Shown here: positions 1 to 10,641 of the stretch, piece after piece | How the letters are laid out: each line of letters starts with the position of its first letter | How positions within the stretch are numbered: position 1 is the stretch's first letter | Source: Schoenoplectus triqueter | Lineage: Eukaryota > Streptophyta > Magnoliopsida > Poales > Cyperaceae | Assembly (NCBI GenBank): GCA_964058805.1 | Contig: CAXKVV010001229.1 | Location: 1-28,094 of the forward strand | Direction of reading: 5' to 3' | Length of the DNA: 28,094 bases | Notes under the pieces: generated by a model | The model's database searches: none | What the model was told of the DNA's origin: nothing | What the model saw: only the letters and a program-made list of their open reading frames with translations | Position numbers and translations under genes: made by a program

Positions 1-163
1 TATAATTTATCCAATGGGTAACGAATAACGAAAACTCCTTATCCATATTCATACCCGATAAATTAATGAAATTTTTTACTTATCCATACTCATACTCATA
101 CTCATCTTATCAAGTACAATACGGATTAGATAAACGACTAAAAATGTGTTATTGACGGTCCTA
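1..163. mobile_element. hAT-like element, partial (cut by window start)
   Basis: The stretch carries repeated CATACTCATACTCATAC and TTATCCATAC motifs and ends in ATTGACGGTCCTA, which resembles the ATTGACAACCTA end of the element at 4705-5520. The segment around 40-85 (AAATTAATGAAATTTTTTAC then TTATCCATAC) also matches, in reverse complement, the part of that element near 5205-5260. I infer a second copy of the same family in the opposite orientation, whose other end lies outside the window. No target duplication can be checked. Confidence 0.45.
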
Positions 164-740
164 AAATTAAGTCAAACTCAACTCAAACTTAACTCATTTA
201 ACTATTGAATCAGATAAACTTTAGCTAAATTAGCATAAATCTAAGCCGAATCTATCTAAATTGAATCACAAGCCCAAACTTTTTCATGGAGCCTTGATTT
301 CAACGCCGCATTTGAGAGGAGGGGTAATATCTTATGATCTGTTCGTCACCAATGAGGCACCTATCTTCAAAAAAAGAAGTGGTTAAAGAAATTTTAATAC
401 TCCCAAGTACTTGGCTACAAATGATGCGACTATTAATTTATTTGGATATGTAAAACAAAGGACATTACTTTGTCTTAGACCCTAAGTGCAATTAGATGTA
501 CGATTTTTGTCTTACTGAGAATCTGAGTTAGTGATGAGACACCATTATTTTTCACTTCTGTTCTAACAATGTTCTAAATTTCGTATTTGCCCTTAGCAGG
601 GACAAAACCAAATATACTTTTCCAAAGCACTTTTTAATGGATCGTATCGAGTTTGAATCGGTATTATTTTGTTTTGTTATCCGACCCAAATCAGACCTAT
701 TTGGGACAAGGATAGAGCTGATCACACCAAATAAATTCAT

Positions 741-969
741 TAAGAATTTATTGTTTTTTTATATTTTGAAGTAACTTAATGTCAATTAATATATAATTAT
801 CTTAATTAGTCTAGAGATAAATTTTAGTTAGTGTAAATTCACAAAATAGATCCAAAAAACATGATAAAAGCAGGTCGACGGACTTAACCCTATATTAACT
901 CATATCTAAATCATTTTTTGTCAGATTATTTCATATTGGAACAATTTGCATCAAAATTAAACATCCCTA
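741..969. mobile_element. Diverged hAT-like repeat fragment
   Basis: This stretch shares scattered blocks with 6500-6745: TTTTGAA..AACTTAA..TCAATTA..ATATAATT, then TAACTCATATCT followed by a CATTT..TCA.ATTATTTCA block. Both stretches finish in a short motif of the same kind (ACATCCCTA here, GATACCTCTA there), like the reverse complement of a TAGRGRTG hAT terminus. The left end and a target duplication were not found, so this is a family-level inference. Confidence 0.35.
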
Positions 970-1332
970 TAAGAAAGTCTATGAGTTATTTGAAAAATAT
1001 AGGTAACGTGATATTATCCTTTAAAATTCCATGAAAGCATATTTTTTCAATTCAGATATTCTATTAACGTCTCAACAAGTCCTGAAATCCCTCATGTGTC
1101 TTTGTTTTAGCTTTAAATTTCGTAAAAATCATTTAAACTACCGTACTAATAAGCTATTTTAGTAAACAATCCACAACCATTCCAAAATGACTATTTCCTT
1201 TTATGTACTAAAATCGTTACCATTGAAAAAGAAAAGTATTAAGATCGTCATCCAAACCGTCACAAATAGTCAAATATGATCTAATGTTTACATGGATACT
1301 AATAACTTCAAAAAAAATATAGGTCGACTAAT

Positions 1333-1364
1333 CCCCCCCTCCCCCCCCCCAAAAAAAAAAAAAA
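1333..1364. repeat. Poly-C / poly-A low-complexity tract
   Basis: A run of C broken by one T is followed directly by a run of 14 A and then AT-rich sequence. Such a tract is prone to length errors in sequencing and polymerase slippage. There is no sign that it is the tail of a retroelement. Confidence 0.8.
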
Positions 1365-1556
1365 TAAATAACATGTAAACAAATTATAGATCAAGTGAAG
1401 TTTGTGTTTTCATGTACTTTTTATTTTATTTTTCTTCCATCATTGCACTTTTATTTTGCTATGCATAAACTTTATTTGATTAAATAAATTTCGCAGTTAA
1501 GAAGAGAACAATTGTATTAATTCAAAAAAAGGACAAATATAGGAGGGTAAATTTTT

Positions 1557-1634
1557 ATTCCTAGACAAAATCATTTTTTAAAATAAAATTCCTAGACAAA
1601 ATCATTTTTTAAAATAAAATTCCTAGACAAAATA
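1557..1634. repeat. 31-bp tandem repeat, about 2.5 copies
   Basis: The unit starting ATTCCTAGACAAAATCATTT is repeated with CCTAGAC beginning at 1560, 1591 and 1622, a period of 31 bases. The first two copies are nearly identical and the third breaks off after CCTAGACAAAAT. It is a simple minisatellite with no coding content. Confidence 0.85.
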
Positions 1635-2364
1635 ATCGATGCAAAGGAACTGAAAAATCAGTAATGCATCAATGGAAGTCAACAAGTTAAAGTTAAACGC
1701 CAATAGTGTAAGACTGACATCATGTCATATATCATAAATGAATTTAGAGACCAGGACTTGGGTCTTCTGTTTAAATTATTTGTGTACCACTTTATATCTA
1801 TATTAATTACAGGCCCTAGAATCTAAATGCACGTGCCTCGTGCTAATCAACTTCTAATGTGATTTCTACGATTAACCCAAATTTATCACATCAATTATAA
1901 ATGACGAATTAAGCCATTAAACCAATTAATATCGTATGCAATGTCTAAAATGGCAATTTTATAGAATTTTAAGTTCATTTATTGTAAAGTCAAACAATAA
2001 AAAATTTAGTGAACGCGTTAAAATAAATTTTTTTAACTTTGTTTTCATATTGTTTCTTTTATTATATAAATGAATTCAAGAACTTATAAATTTGATATGA
2101 AGATATCATTCATAAATTAAATCAATTCTAAACTTTAGCTCATGATAACTTTATAGGGTACAAAATTGAACCCTAATTGTTTGAAGTTTTCGAAAGGTCG
2201 TCTTTTAAAATTGCATTTTATTCAAATAAATATTTCGTACATATTATTTAAAAACATTAAGATAAATTTTTAATTATTAATTTCTGATATGAAAATGAAA
2301 TTTAAAATTCTAAAAATATGAAAATAAATTGGAAGGTGAAAGAAAAAAAGTAAGGCATAAAGAG

Positions 2365-2786
2365 CAGGGACGGATGAAGTGTTTTCCAGGAGGTCAGCTA
2401 AGTCCTTGAATTTTAAAAAAATAATATTTTTGAGTTAAATTTTTTTCTAATTTAATCTCTCTAGATCTAATTTTTGACTTATCCTGATTATTTGATTACT
2501 TTCATAGAGAAAGATTTATTTAATGCCGTGGATAATGAAAAAATTATGCAAAAGATTTTAAAATATGAGATCTTGTAGAGAAAAGTTTTCTTCATCGATT
2601 TGATTATTAATTATTTATTTTTTTATTATTAAAAGGTATTATTTTGATATTTTTTATTAGATAAGAATATTTGTTGAATTATTAATTTTTTTTATTTAGT
2701 ACTAATTATTTAGTGGATTTGAACATGTTATGTTATTACAATCCGATTTATAAACCCTTCTGATCAAAATTCTACATTTACCCCTG
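2365..2786. mobile_element. hAT MITE, family CAGGGGCGGAT, copy 1
   Basis: The element begins CAGGGACGGAT and ends ATTTACCCCTG (reverse complement CAGGGGTAAAT), giving short terminal inverted repeats typical of non-autonomous hAT elements. It is flanked by ATAAAGAG (2357-2364) and ATAAAAAG (2787-2794), an 8-bp target duplication with one change, the length expected for hAT. Its right part, in reverse complement, matches the left part of the element at 4812-5187 (AGAATTTTG, ATCGGATT, GTTCAAA blocks). There is no transposase, and the 422-bp length and AT-rich core fit a MITE. Confidence 0.85.
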
Positions 2787-4704
2787 ATAAAAAGGTAATA
2801 GTCAAGTTTATGAGATCTACAAAAACATTTATTTGAAATTTTATATGCTATTTTGTAAAATACCCGTTCAGGTTTGTCTGGCTATAGAAGTTACCCTCCA
2901 ACAAATCCAGAGCTTTGCAACGCTCGGAGATACTTTCTGCCCAGAAGGCAAAAGAAAATCAGAGAAATGTGTTTTTTCTCCTTTAGTCCCTTCCTTTTTC
3001 ACGTTTTACTGCATCCGCAATTCGTAGTCAACTGTCGTATAGATTACTATTTGTTTATAAGAGATTTCTTGGATCTCATTAAGAATTAAATGATATGAAC
3101 TAATATTTGATTTAGTGGTAAAAGACAGGAAACCAATTCTTTTATAGACGATTTACATTGTTTTAGCATATGTGTTTATAATTCTATTACATAGAATCTA
3201 GCGGTATGGATTGATCAAAATTCATACAATTTTGCTTGGTATTTGGCTTAATGAAATCATAGGTCATCTATATATTAATTGGCATAGGAACCTGAAGACA
3301 AAAATCAAGTGCAGAAAACATGGCATCGTTTTTTTTATTATTAGAAAAACAGAAGCCAGAGAAATATAAGGGATATTTTTAACAAATTAATTTTTGCAAT
3401 TTTTTTTACTAAAGTTTTTGCAAATCTATTGGAGCTTAATAAGTATAACAAATAATGACCAATACACTAATTAAGCTTTATTTATTGGGTCGAAATAACA
3501 ACACTTAGTGGATGAATTTTAAGGAGGGGCTAGTTACTCATTTTCAATTAAAATAATTTAGAAGATAACATGTTACTACATAATTTGTCATAGGAACCTA
3601 AGCACGCACCGCCATGCACACCCCTAAATTCACCCTCGGTCGGTGAGCATACATATATATCAGTTTATCAGGATCAAGACATAGATGCGGATTTTACGCA
3701 TCGTCTAGATCTATTCAATGCCCTAAAAAGAAGACTAAACTAAACTTGTTTAAAAATCACTCGCAATTAATGATGTGTAAATTAGAATCCATTCAAGGCA
3801 CGCGCTCAGAGGACTCCTACACATCATAAACATAAATTAGGATCCATTCAATACAAAACTTTAGCCTCTTTGTTCTATGTTCATGTGGTGTTTCTGTTTA
3901 AATCTTTGTTTCAATTTTTATTTTATTCAAAAAAATACACGTAGTCAACTTCTTCTTAGTGTTTCAATCATCATCTGGCTGTAGATTAAAAATAGTAGGC
4001 TAGGTGATTTTCAATTTTGTTGTTCCAAACATGTGCAACTGATTTTAACTAAAAGAAAATCCTCCATTTCTTCCCGTTGTAAAAATGGTCATTCTTGACA
4101 TAAATCTAGGTTAAATTAGGAAAATATGAAGAGTTATTTGGAATGCGAAGTTTTTATTTTACAATCTGAAACAGTCAAAAAGACAAGTATGGAAATTTGA
4201 AAACTATAAGAAATATCAACTATAATTGGTGCAGCGTTACTGTAATTAATGCGGATTAACTTGAAAACTAAACTTCGGCGTTAATTTTGAACTGTCGGTA
4301 ATTATAATATGTTTCACTTTTTCGAGTTAAAATACTGTGCACGCGGATTTAACGAGAAAAATAATATTAAGGCCGTATTTCGATATTTTCAATTTTTAAT
4401 ATCTATGATAAACATTAATTCCTTGAAAAAATATGGAGGGTTTTGTCAAAATAATAAAACAGAATGAATCCCAAAATAATAGTATTTACAATTTTGGATG
4501 AAATTAAAATACACAAATAGATGCAAGTTCTATAATATACATAACAAATTCATTCATAATATCCAAAATATGTGAGGTCTCATATACAAATTTACAAGAA
4601 AAAATAAATTTCTGAAAATTTTGATTTGCTTCACAATTCAATGTGCCTATAGGCCAATTTACCTACATACTTGTTTCTTTTTTCTCTCATTTGGCATCTG
4701 AAAC
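2787..4704. other. Gene-free intergenic stretch
   Basis: I see no supported gene. Two overlapping short open frames near 2833-3089 overlap each other in different frames and lack any family similarity. A local repeat of ATTAGRATCCATTCAA occurs near 3781 and 3836, and a short inverted GATGTGTA/TACACATC pair lies between them. Nothing else could be assigned. Confidence 0.55.
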
Positions 4705-5520
4705 TAGGATTGTCAATCAAAGTCATTTGGTTGTTAGGCTGTCTGATTCATATTGTATCTGACAAGATGGTATGGATAAAGTTTTATTTTCATTAAATTA
4801 TCGGGTATGGACAGGGGTGGATGCAGAATTTTGGCCAGGGGGTCAGTAATCGGATTTAGTAGCTTATCGGGTTCAAACTCATTAACTAATCAGGTATTAA
4901 ATAAAAATATTAAAATAATATCTTTTATACATTTAAAATAATAAATAATAATAATAAATAAATAATAATAGCGATAAAGAAAATTTTCTTTTATGAGACT
5001 TCATATTTTAAAATTTTTACATAATTATTTCATTATCCACGATATTAAATATTATTTCTCAATAAAAAATAATCAGACAATCCAAGGGATCAAAAATTTG
5101 ATCCAGGGTCAGATTAACAAAACTTTAGTCTAAAATCACTATTTTTTAAAATCCAGGAGGGTCTGATTTCACTTAAATCCGCCCCTGGGTATGGATATAG
5201 TCCGTATGGATAAGAAAATTTTTCATTAACTTGTCGAGTAAGGATACATATAAGAGTTATTTTGTACTCGTAATCTATACAGTGAAGTATAGATAATTAT
5301 ATTACAATCTTTTTTATTGTTAATTATATTATATTTTTTTATTTTGAAAGTCATTTGACAGTTTATCTTATTTGTATCATATTTGATAAGACAGGTATTA
5401 TTAAGGCTTTATTTTCATTAAATTATTGAATATAGATATAGATAAGATTTTTTATTAACTTATCAAATAAAGATGTGCAAAAGGGCTATACTATACCCAA
5501 CTCTACTCATTGACAACCTA
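4705..5520. mobile_element. hAT-like element TAGGATTGTCAA, interrupted
   Basis: The left end TAGGATTGTCAATCA pairs with the right end TCATTGACAACCTA (reverse complement TAGGTTGTCAATGA), a terminal inverted repeat of the common plant hAT type. Flanking 8-mers are TCTGAAAC and TGTAAAAT, matching at five of eight positions, so the target duplication is decayed or the ends are off by a base or two. Inside, a unit with GTATGGATA and TTTTATTTTCATTAAATTAT is repeated near 4770, 5205 and 5400. A younger hAT MITE (4812-5187) is inserted in it, so the original element was about 430 bp plus the 8-bp duplication. Confidence 0.65.
4812..5187. mobile_element. hAT MITE, family CAGGGGCGGAT, copy 2 (nested)
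   Basis: The 376-bp element starts CAGGGGTGGATG and ends AATCCGCCCCTG (reverse complement CAGGGGCGGATT). It is flanked by exact 8-bp copies of GGTATGGA at 4804-4811 and 5188-5195, so its borders are fixed to the base. The host sequence is another hAT-like element (4705-5520). The AT-rich core includes an AAT/AAAT microsatellite at about 4936-4970. It has no coding capacity. Confidence 0.95.
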
Positions 5521-7945
5521 TGTAAAATGACACATAAAAAAACTGAACCCAATCAAAATTGGGTTTTATTGAAAAACTAGCTACATTTTTTATGAACATC
5601 TAGTGAAGTAATAAGGTTTTTTACTGTTCATTTACAAAAATCAATCTAGAACCAAACTGCAATGGGGTCTCTAGGTCGGATTTTTTTTCGGTCCAATCTC
5701 TCATCTATTTAGGATGTCAATGGATAGGATCGAATTAAGTTTGTGTCATTATTTTATTATTTGTTATCTATATGATCTATTTAAAATTGAGTCAAGATTT
5801 ATTTGACCCGTATGAGTCATGGTCAACCCGTTTGATTTTTATAAAAGTGTTGTAGAAAGGTTTGTTAAGCATTCCTAAATAAAATTACCTGGACATTTGA
5901 AATTCTGTTCAAAATTATATAACGATCAAACGGCTCCCATCCATATTTTTGGTCAACAATCAAATTTGTATAAATTTTATTCATAAAGTAAATAAGATTA
6001 AAAAAAAAGAGGTTCCCAGATATTTTTCTTCTTTCTACAAATTTTTTTTCAGTTTTTTAAATTTTAGACTTTTTAAGAAAACTAATATGATAAGACAAAC
6101 TAACATGAGTTGCGACATAACTAAATATGATGTGGGGTTGATCGGTGTTCTTTCTCCTCGTTGCTTTTTTATTTATTTAACAATGAATTAAGCTCAACAT
6201 AAATAACAATAATTCAGATATGAAAAATTTAACAATGAATTAAATAAATATTCTGAAAATCAATAATAACCATTTAAACTACATGCTGATCATATATAGC
6301 ATTTTTACACACTGGGATATTTTTTTACTTTATTGATGAATAAACATTGGAAGCACCCAGTAATTAATAACTGGTTTTTTTAAGACACAATTGAACAAAA
6401 TACAAGTTTTTTTTTCCTGCATGCACCAGCGGAGTTTGAAAAAGTTGGAAATAAAATCTTTTAATTTAGATTTATATTTCTTTATCTCAAGTAAAAATTA
6501 GGAATAATTTTTTGAAACAACTTAACTTCAATTAGCATATAATTAATTATAATTTAGTGTGTGTATAATCTTTAACTAATGTTAATTTAAAAAATAACAA
6601 AAATACAAATAGACGGGTCTGGTGTCAACCCAACCCGAGATGGGTAAAAAAAATAACTCATATCTGATCCATTTATTCTCAAATTATTTCAAATTAAATT
6701 AGATTGACACATCAGATCAGATCAGATCAAAAATTGATACCTCTATTTTTGACATTTCATATACTGTCATGTGAAATTTGATTTTATAAAATAATACATC
6801 ATGTCATGAGATTGACTTATGATGATGCATTGACGCATCATATCATTACATATTTTAGAAGAAAAAAATACATCAATAATTTTTCAGAAGGGAAAATTTT
6901 AAACATCTACGAGACCAGGAACAAAAGTTTTTTGTTATGAAGTCCGATGCAGCGAATGTCCTCAAAGCAAATCCTTCAATCTCCATTCAAACAAGGACAG
7001 CTGCATCTCTGCATTGGTTCCACTATTATCTATGAGACTATGAATAATAGTTGGATGAATTGATGTCAACTAAAAAATATAGACTTATTAATGAAAAAAA
7101 TATTCTGAAAACTATGTAAATATATACTACAAATTATTTAGCAATAATTATGAACTTTTAGTTGACAGATAAACAAATATCATTTCGTGAAAAATAGACG
7201 ACAAAAATGATGGACCATGGGCCGTTATCATTTCAAAAGCTACGGTATCTTCAATGGAGCATTGGAGCCTTGTGATTGTTTCATGACTCAGAAAAAAAAT
7301 CGAAAGCAGAGAATGGGCCACGAAGTGTTTAAGTATTTCGAGGAACAGAGTTTGAAGTTAGGCCCAAAATAACCCAATTTTGGCGAGGAGCAAACTGCAA
7401 GATCAAGTTGGGTTTAAAAGTTCCAAAACGATGTGCTTTCGTCATTCCATTTCCTAATAAAATAAAATAAAACATGTGGATTAAAATTTTCAAATAGTTA
7501 AAACCTACATCTTTGTTCCGTAATTCTGGTGTTTTTAATTGTTAACACTTTTCTTCTCCCTGTTGTCACTTGACAGCGCCAACATCATATATAGCAGGCC
7601 TTTAACGCATATTTCATTTTCTAGTGATACAAATGTCCTCAATCGTTGAACTATGAGGTTAATTTAATTTCTACGAAATCCTTGTGGTCAGATTAACATA
7701 TTATAATGTGTTATGATGGCATGCTTCAACTGTCAAAGATGGATAAGTCGGAACCGAAAAGTCGGGCATTAATTTATTTAACAGAACCTGTCACACAGAA
7801 AATACACGCAACTTGTGTTAAAGAACATTAGCATAGTAATTACGATAATATTTTTGAAGCATTTTTTTCTATTATGAATGAAAGTGTCGACTAGAGAAAA
7901 TGATGAAAAGACTCCTTTAGAGATATTTTTGAATTATTCAGTAAA
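5521..7945. other. Gene-free intergenic stretch with old repeat fragments
   Basis: No gene is supported. At 5709 the sequence TAGGATGTCAATGGATAGG looks like a left hAT end, followed by TTTGACCCG and TCAACCCG motifs up to about 5845, but no right end or duplication was found. A second fragment runs to 6745. The open frame near 5949-6191 is AT-driven and without family similarity. The rest shows nothing recognisable. Confidence 0.5.
6500..6745. mobile_element. hAT-like repeat fragment ending GATACCTCTA
   Basis: The right end AAAAATTGATACCTCTA (reverse complement TAGAGGTATCAATTTTT) has the same form as the left end TAGAGGTGACAAAATCC of the element at 11419. The internal part matches 741-969, and ATCAG units are repeated at about 6711-6729. 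I did not find a left end, so it may be truncated. Confidence 0.45.
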
Positions 7946-8459
7946 GGGAGGGATCCTTTGATAATGGGTTATTTTGTCAATGGACTTTTAAATAAATGAT
8001 AAATTTTAAAAATAGAAAAAAATTAATAAATATGTTCTTTTATTTACAAATTGATAGTATTTCAAATTTCATGTAATTTCATTATCATGTTATAGACCAT
8101 TAAATTGGAATCATTATAAATTATATAAATTTTTGATGGTTTTTAATGGTTTTTAATGGTTTTTAATGGACTATCAAACAATAATAAAATAACATAAAAT
8201 TTAAAACATTATCAACCTATAAGTTTTATTTCCATAAAAATCGGTTGTTTTAATGCAGGGCTCGCCACACCCACCGCAACCCTCCTCCTTTATTCTGACT
8301 TAGAATAGACTGTGCAGAAACTAGTTCACACAGGCAGAGTTATTATCAACTTATAAGTAATAAAACAAATATATATATTTTTTTATTTTTAATATTTTTT
8401 GTTATTTATTTAAAAGTCCATTCTTAAGATTGATAACTCATTGTCAATGGATATTTCCC
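7946..8459. mobile_element. Mutator-type MITE, GGGATCC family, copy 1
   Basis: The 514-bp element begins GGGAGGGATCCTTTGATAAT and ends AATGGATATTTCCC, and it is flanked by exact 9-bp copies of TTCAGTAAA at 7937-7945 and 8460-8468. A 9-bp duplication is the signature of Mutator-like elements. The arms are imperfect inverted repeats of roughly 100 bp sharing AATGGACTTTTAAATAAAT. Inside are four copies of a 10-bp unit (TTTTTRATGG, 8131-8170) and a possible secondary insertion between two copies of ATTATCAAC.TATAAGT (8208-8224 and 8342-8358). It shares arms and core motifs with 12525-12815. Confidence 0.93.
8131..8170. repeat. 10-bp tandem repeat inside the MITE
   Basis: TTTTGATGGT, TTTTAATGGT, TTTTAATGGT and TTTTAATGGA follow one another. 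The related element at 12525 has a single GGTTTTTAATG at the matching place, so the array was expanded in this copy. Confidence 0.85.
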
Positions 8460-8468
8460 TTCAGTAAA

Positions 8469-9890
8469 ACCCGAAGATTAAATCATTTAACAGCTTTGGA
8501 AAAACATTATGCCTCAACTCTTTGAGAAGCGGAGCTTCAACTAGAATGTAGGGGGATGCTACCTGTGAGAACTAAGTTTTCAACCTTTCATATGTTGAAA
8601 AAAATCAATCTACCCATAAATTACTATATCAAAGTCATCACGTAATATCCATCTGAAGTATTTTAGCCAATTTCTAAACAATCTCTAGATAATATAAAGG
8701 AGAATTTGTTTTTTCAAGATGTGAAATGATGGAAGAGTATATCTTTCTTGTTTAATAACAGTGGAAGAGTTATCAAAAAATAATGGGAGAAATTATTGGG
8801 TAAGACTTAAGAGAGGGGGTCGGTCTTAGTTTATTCCCCAATAAATATAAATTATTTACTCTAGTTGTAGTAACTTTTCAAGCAACGGAGGCCACCACCT
8901 AGTTGTTGGATTAATTTAATGAAATTGAAGAAATCTATGTAGAAACTTACGTTCGAAATTTGATTTGAACTTCCGGATTTCTAAATCAAGTTGATATCAC
9001 AATTGGATTCTTTTATACACATCCTCCTGATCAAAATTAGCTCACATTATAAAACATGACAGCCTACTTGATTATACAAAGATATTAAAATATAAAATTT
9101 CGTACACGAAAACTTTCTTCATCAACTTGATTATCTATTACTTTGAGTTTTATTTTATTATTATTTTAATATATAAAATATTATTATTTTAATATTTTTT
9201 TTATTAGTTAAGTATATATATTAAATTATTAATTTTTTTATTTAGTACCCGATTAGTTAATGGGTTTGAACCCGATAATTGCCCTCCCTGATCAAAATTC
9301 TGGATCCGCCCCTAATTCTAGTTAGTTACCACTTGAATTATTAAATAATTTTTCTATTATCATATTAATCAATCTCCAATATATGTAGTTATTCAACAAA
9401 ATCTTTATCTCGAATAAGAAACTTTTGCACTTCGAAATTGGACTTTTTTTATTTCTATTTGTTCAAAGTATTTTTGATATGCTATATATAATAATTTTTC
9501 TTTATAAAATCTAAATATTTTTGTGAAGTATGAACATTTTTTTAGCATAAGTTTTTCTTTGCAAGAAGACTTCTGTTATGAACTAATTTTTTTTGTGATT
9601 TTTATATTTGAATGAATTATTCTCATTTATGTTGTCCTGAAATTTTCTTCTATAATTCAAAGTATGATAATAGAAAAATTAATCTTTTTAAAATAATATT
9701 TAAAAAAATAAAACTCTCATTAGTCCGACATATATTATTTTTATATATTTTTTAGAACTTAAATTTACATCACTATTCCTACTAAATGTGTACTTCTAAC
9801 ATGATACTTTTTATTCATGATATAATATTTCTTTGTACATTTAGTGCCGGTTCTTATCAAGCAAAATAAACCGGCAACCACCGTTTCTCG
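8469..9890. other. Gene-free intergenic stretch
   Basis: Apart from the hAT fragment near 9060-9313 I see no gene and no RNA gene. The segment is AT-rich with T- and A-runs. The end of the stretch (9840-9890) has a somewhat higher GC content but no open frame of note. Confidence 0.55.
9060..9313. mobile_element. hAT MITE, family CAGGGGCGGAT, copy 3 (truncated)
   Basis: The right end reads CTCCCTGATCAAAATTCTGG then ATCCGCCCCT, which matches the right end of copy 1 (CTTCTGATCAAAATTCTACA). Further in, TTAGTACCCGATTAGTTAAT and AACTTTCTTCATCAACTTGA also match copy 1. The left terminus and a target duplication were not found, so this copy is probably truncated or badly decayed. Confidence 0.7.
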
Positions 9891-9904
9891 TAGAGATTTG
9901 AAAT

Positions 9905-10135
9905 GGACCGCACGGTCCGACCCGTCCCGGACCGGACCGTGACCGTGGACCGGACCGGACCGGACCGTGGCCGGACCGTGGACCGGACCGTGCTCGGCCA
10001 CGGTCCGGTCCAACGGTGGGTCGGTCCTCCCTTCACCCGAAAATGGACCGTGCCGACCCGTCCCGTGCCGGACCGTGGACCGGACCGGACCGGACCGTGG
10101 ACCGTGCGGGACCGTGGACCGGACCGGACCGTGAG
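9905..10135. repeat. GGACCG repeat array, left arm
   Basis: Irregular tandem units of GGACC with spacers G, GT and GTGC make up nearly the whole segment. It contrasts sharply with the surrounding AT-rich sequence. A few units are reversed (CGGTCC), so the array can form local hairpins. Confidence 0.9.
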
Positions 10136-10420
10136 TATTTTTTTGTATTATTTGATTTTTAAATTATTCAAAAATACATAATTATTCAAAAATACATAAT
10201 TAATTCGATGAAAATGATTATTTAAAAATTAATAATTTCTTTTTCAACTTTTATTATTTTTTTATAATTTTCTGAAATTTTATTTTTTACAAATTTTTTA
10301 ATTTTTTAGTACTATTAGATTTTTAAACAATTAAAAATAATAATTCGAATTAGTTAAAAATTATTATTAAAAAATATGATAAATTATTATTTTTTTCGAT
10401 TTATAAAAAAAAAAAAAATT

Positions 10421-10620
10421 GGACCGGACCGGACCGTGGACCGGACCGGACCGTCCCGTGGGGGTCCGGCCCCCGGGGGCCAACGGTGGGACGGGTTCGG
10501 TTTTTTCGAATTTGGACCGCCTTGGACCGGACCGTTTGGACCGTGCGGGACCGTGGACCGTGGACCGTGTGGGACCGTGGACCGTCCGGGTTTGGACCGG
10601 ACCGGCCCGGACCGGACCGT
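10421..10620. repeat. GGACCG repeat array, right arm
   Basis: This array has the same unit and mostly the same orientation as the left arm, interrupted by the GC palindrome at 10468-10481 and by TTTTTTCGAATTTGG at about 10501-10515. The same-orientation arrangement means the arms are not simple inverted repeats of each other beyond the element termini. Confidence 0.88.
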
Positions 10621-10641
10621 CTTCAATACTCTAGTTTCTCG

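Larger units (their letters stand above)
164..2364. other. Gene-free AT-rich intergenic stretch
   Basis: No coding region is supported; the short open frames here start and stop without family similarity. It contains a probable diverged hAT-like fragment at about 741-969, a C-tract followed by an A-tract at 1333-1364, and a 31-bp tandem repeat at 1557-1634, each listed separately. The remainder is AT-rich sequence in which I see nothing recognisable. Confidence 0.6.
9891..10633. mobile_element. hAT-type element with GC-rich GGACCG arms
   Basis: The element starts TAGAGATTTGAAATGGACCG and ends CGGTCTTCAATACTCTA... in the sense that its last bases are TTCAATACTCTA (reverse complement TAGAGTATTGAA), giving terminal inverted repeats with the TA(G)-type end seen in plant hAT elements. 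Exact 8-bp copies of GTTTCTCG flank it at 9883-9890 and 10634-10641. The left arm (9905-10135) and right arm (10421-10620) are dense arrays of GGACC/GGACCGT units. The middle (10136-10420) is very AT-rich and contains an 18-bp tandem repeat (10163-10200). CAACGGTGGG occurs once in each arm at 10011 and 10481 in the same orientation, and a 14-bp perfect palindrome GGCCCCCGGGGGCC is at 10468-10481. No transposase is encoded; long frames through the arms only reflect the lack of stops in GC repeats. Confidence 0.88.
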
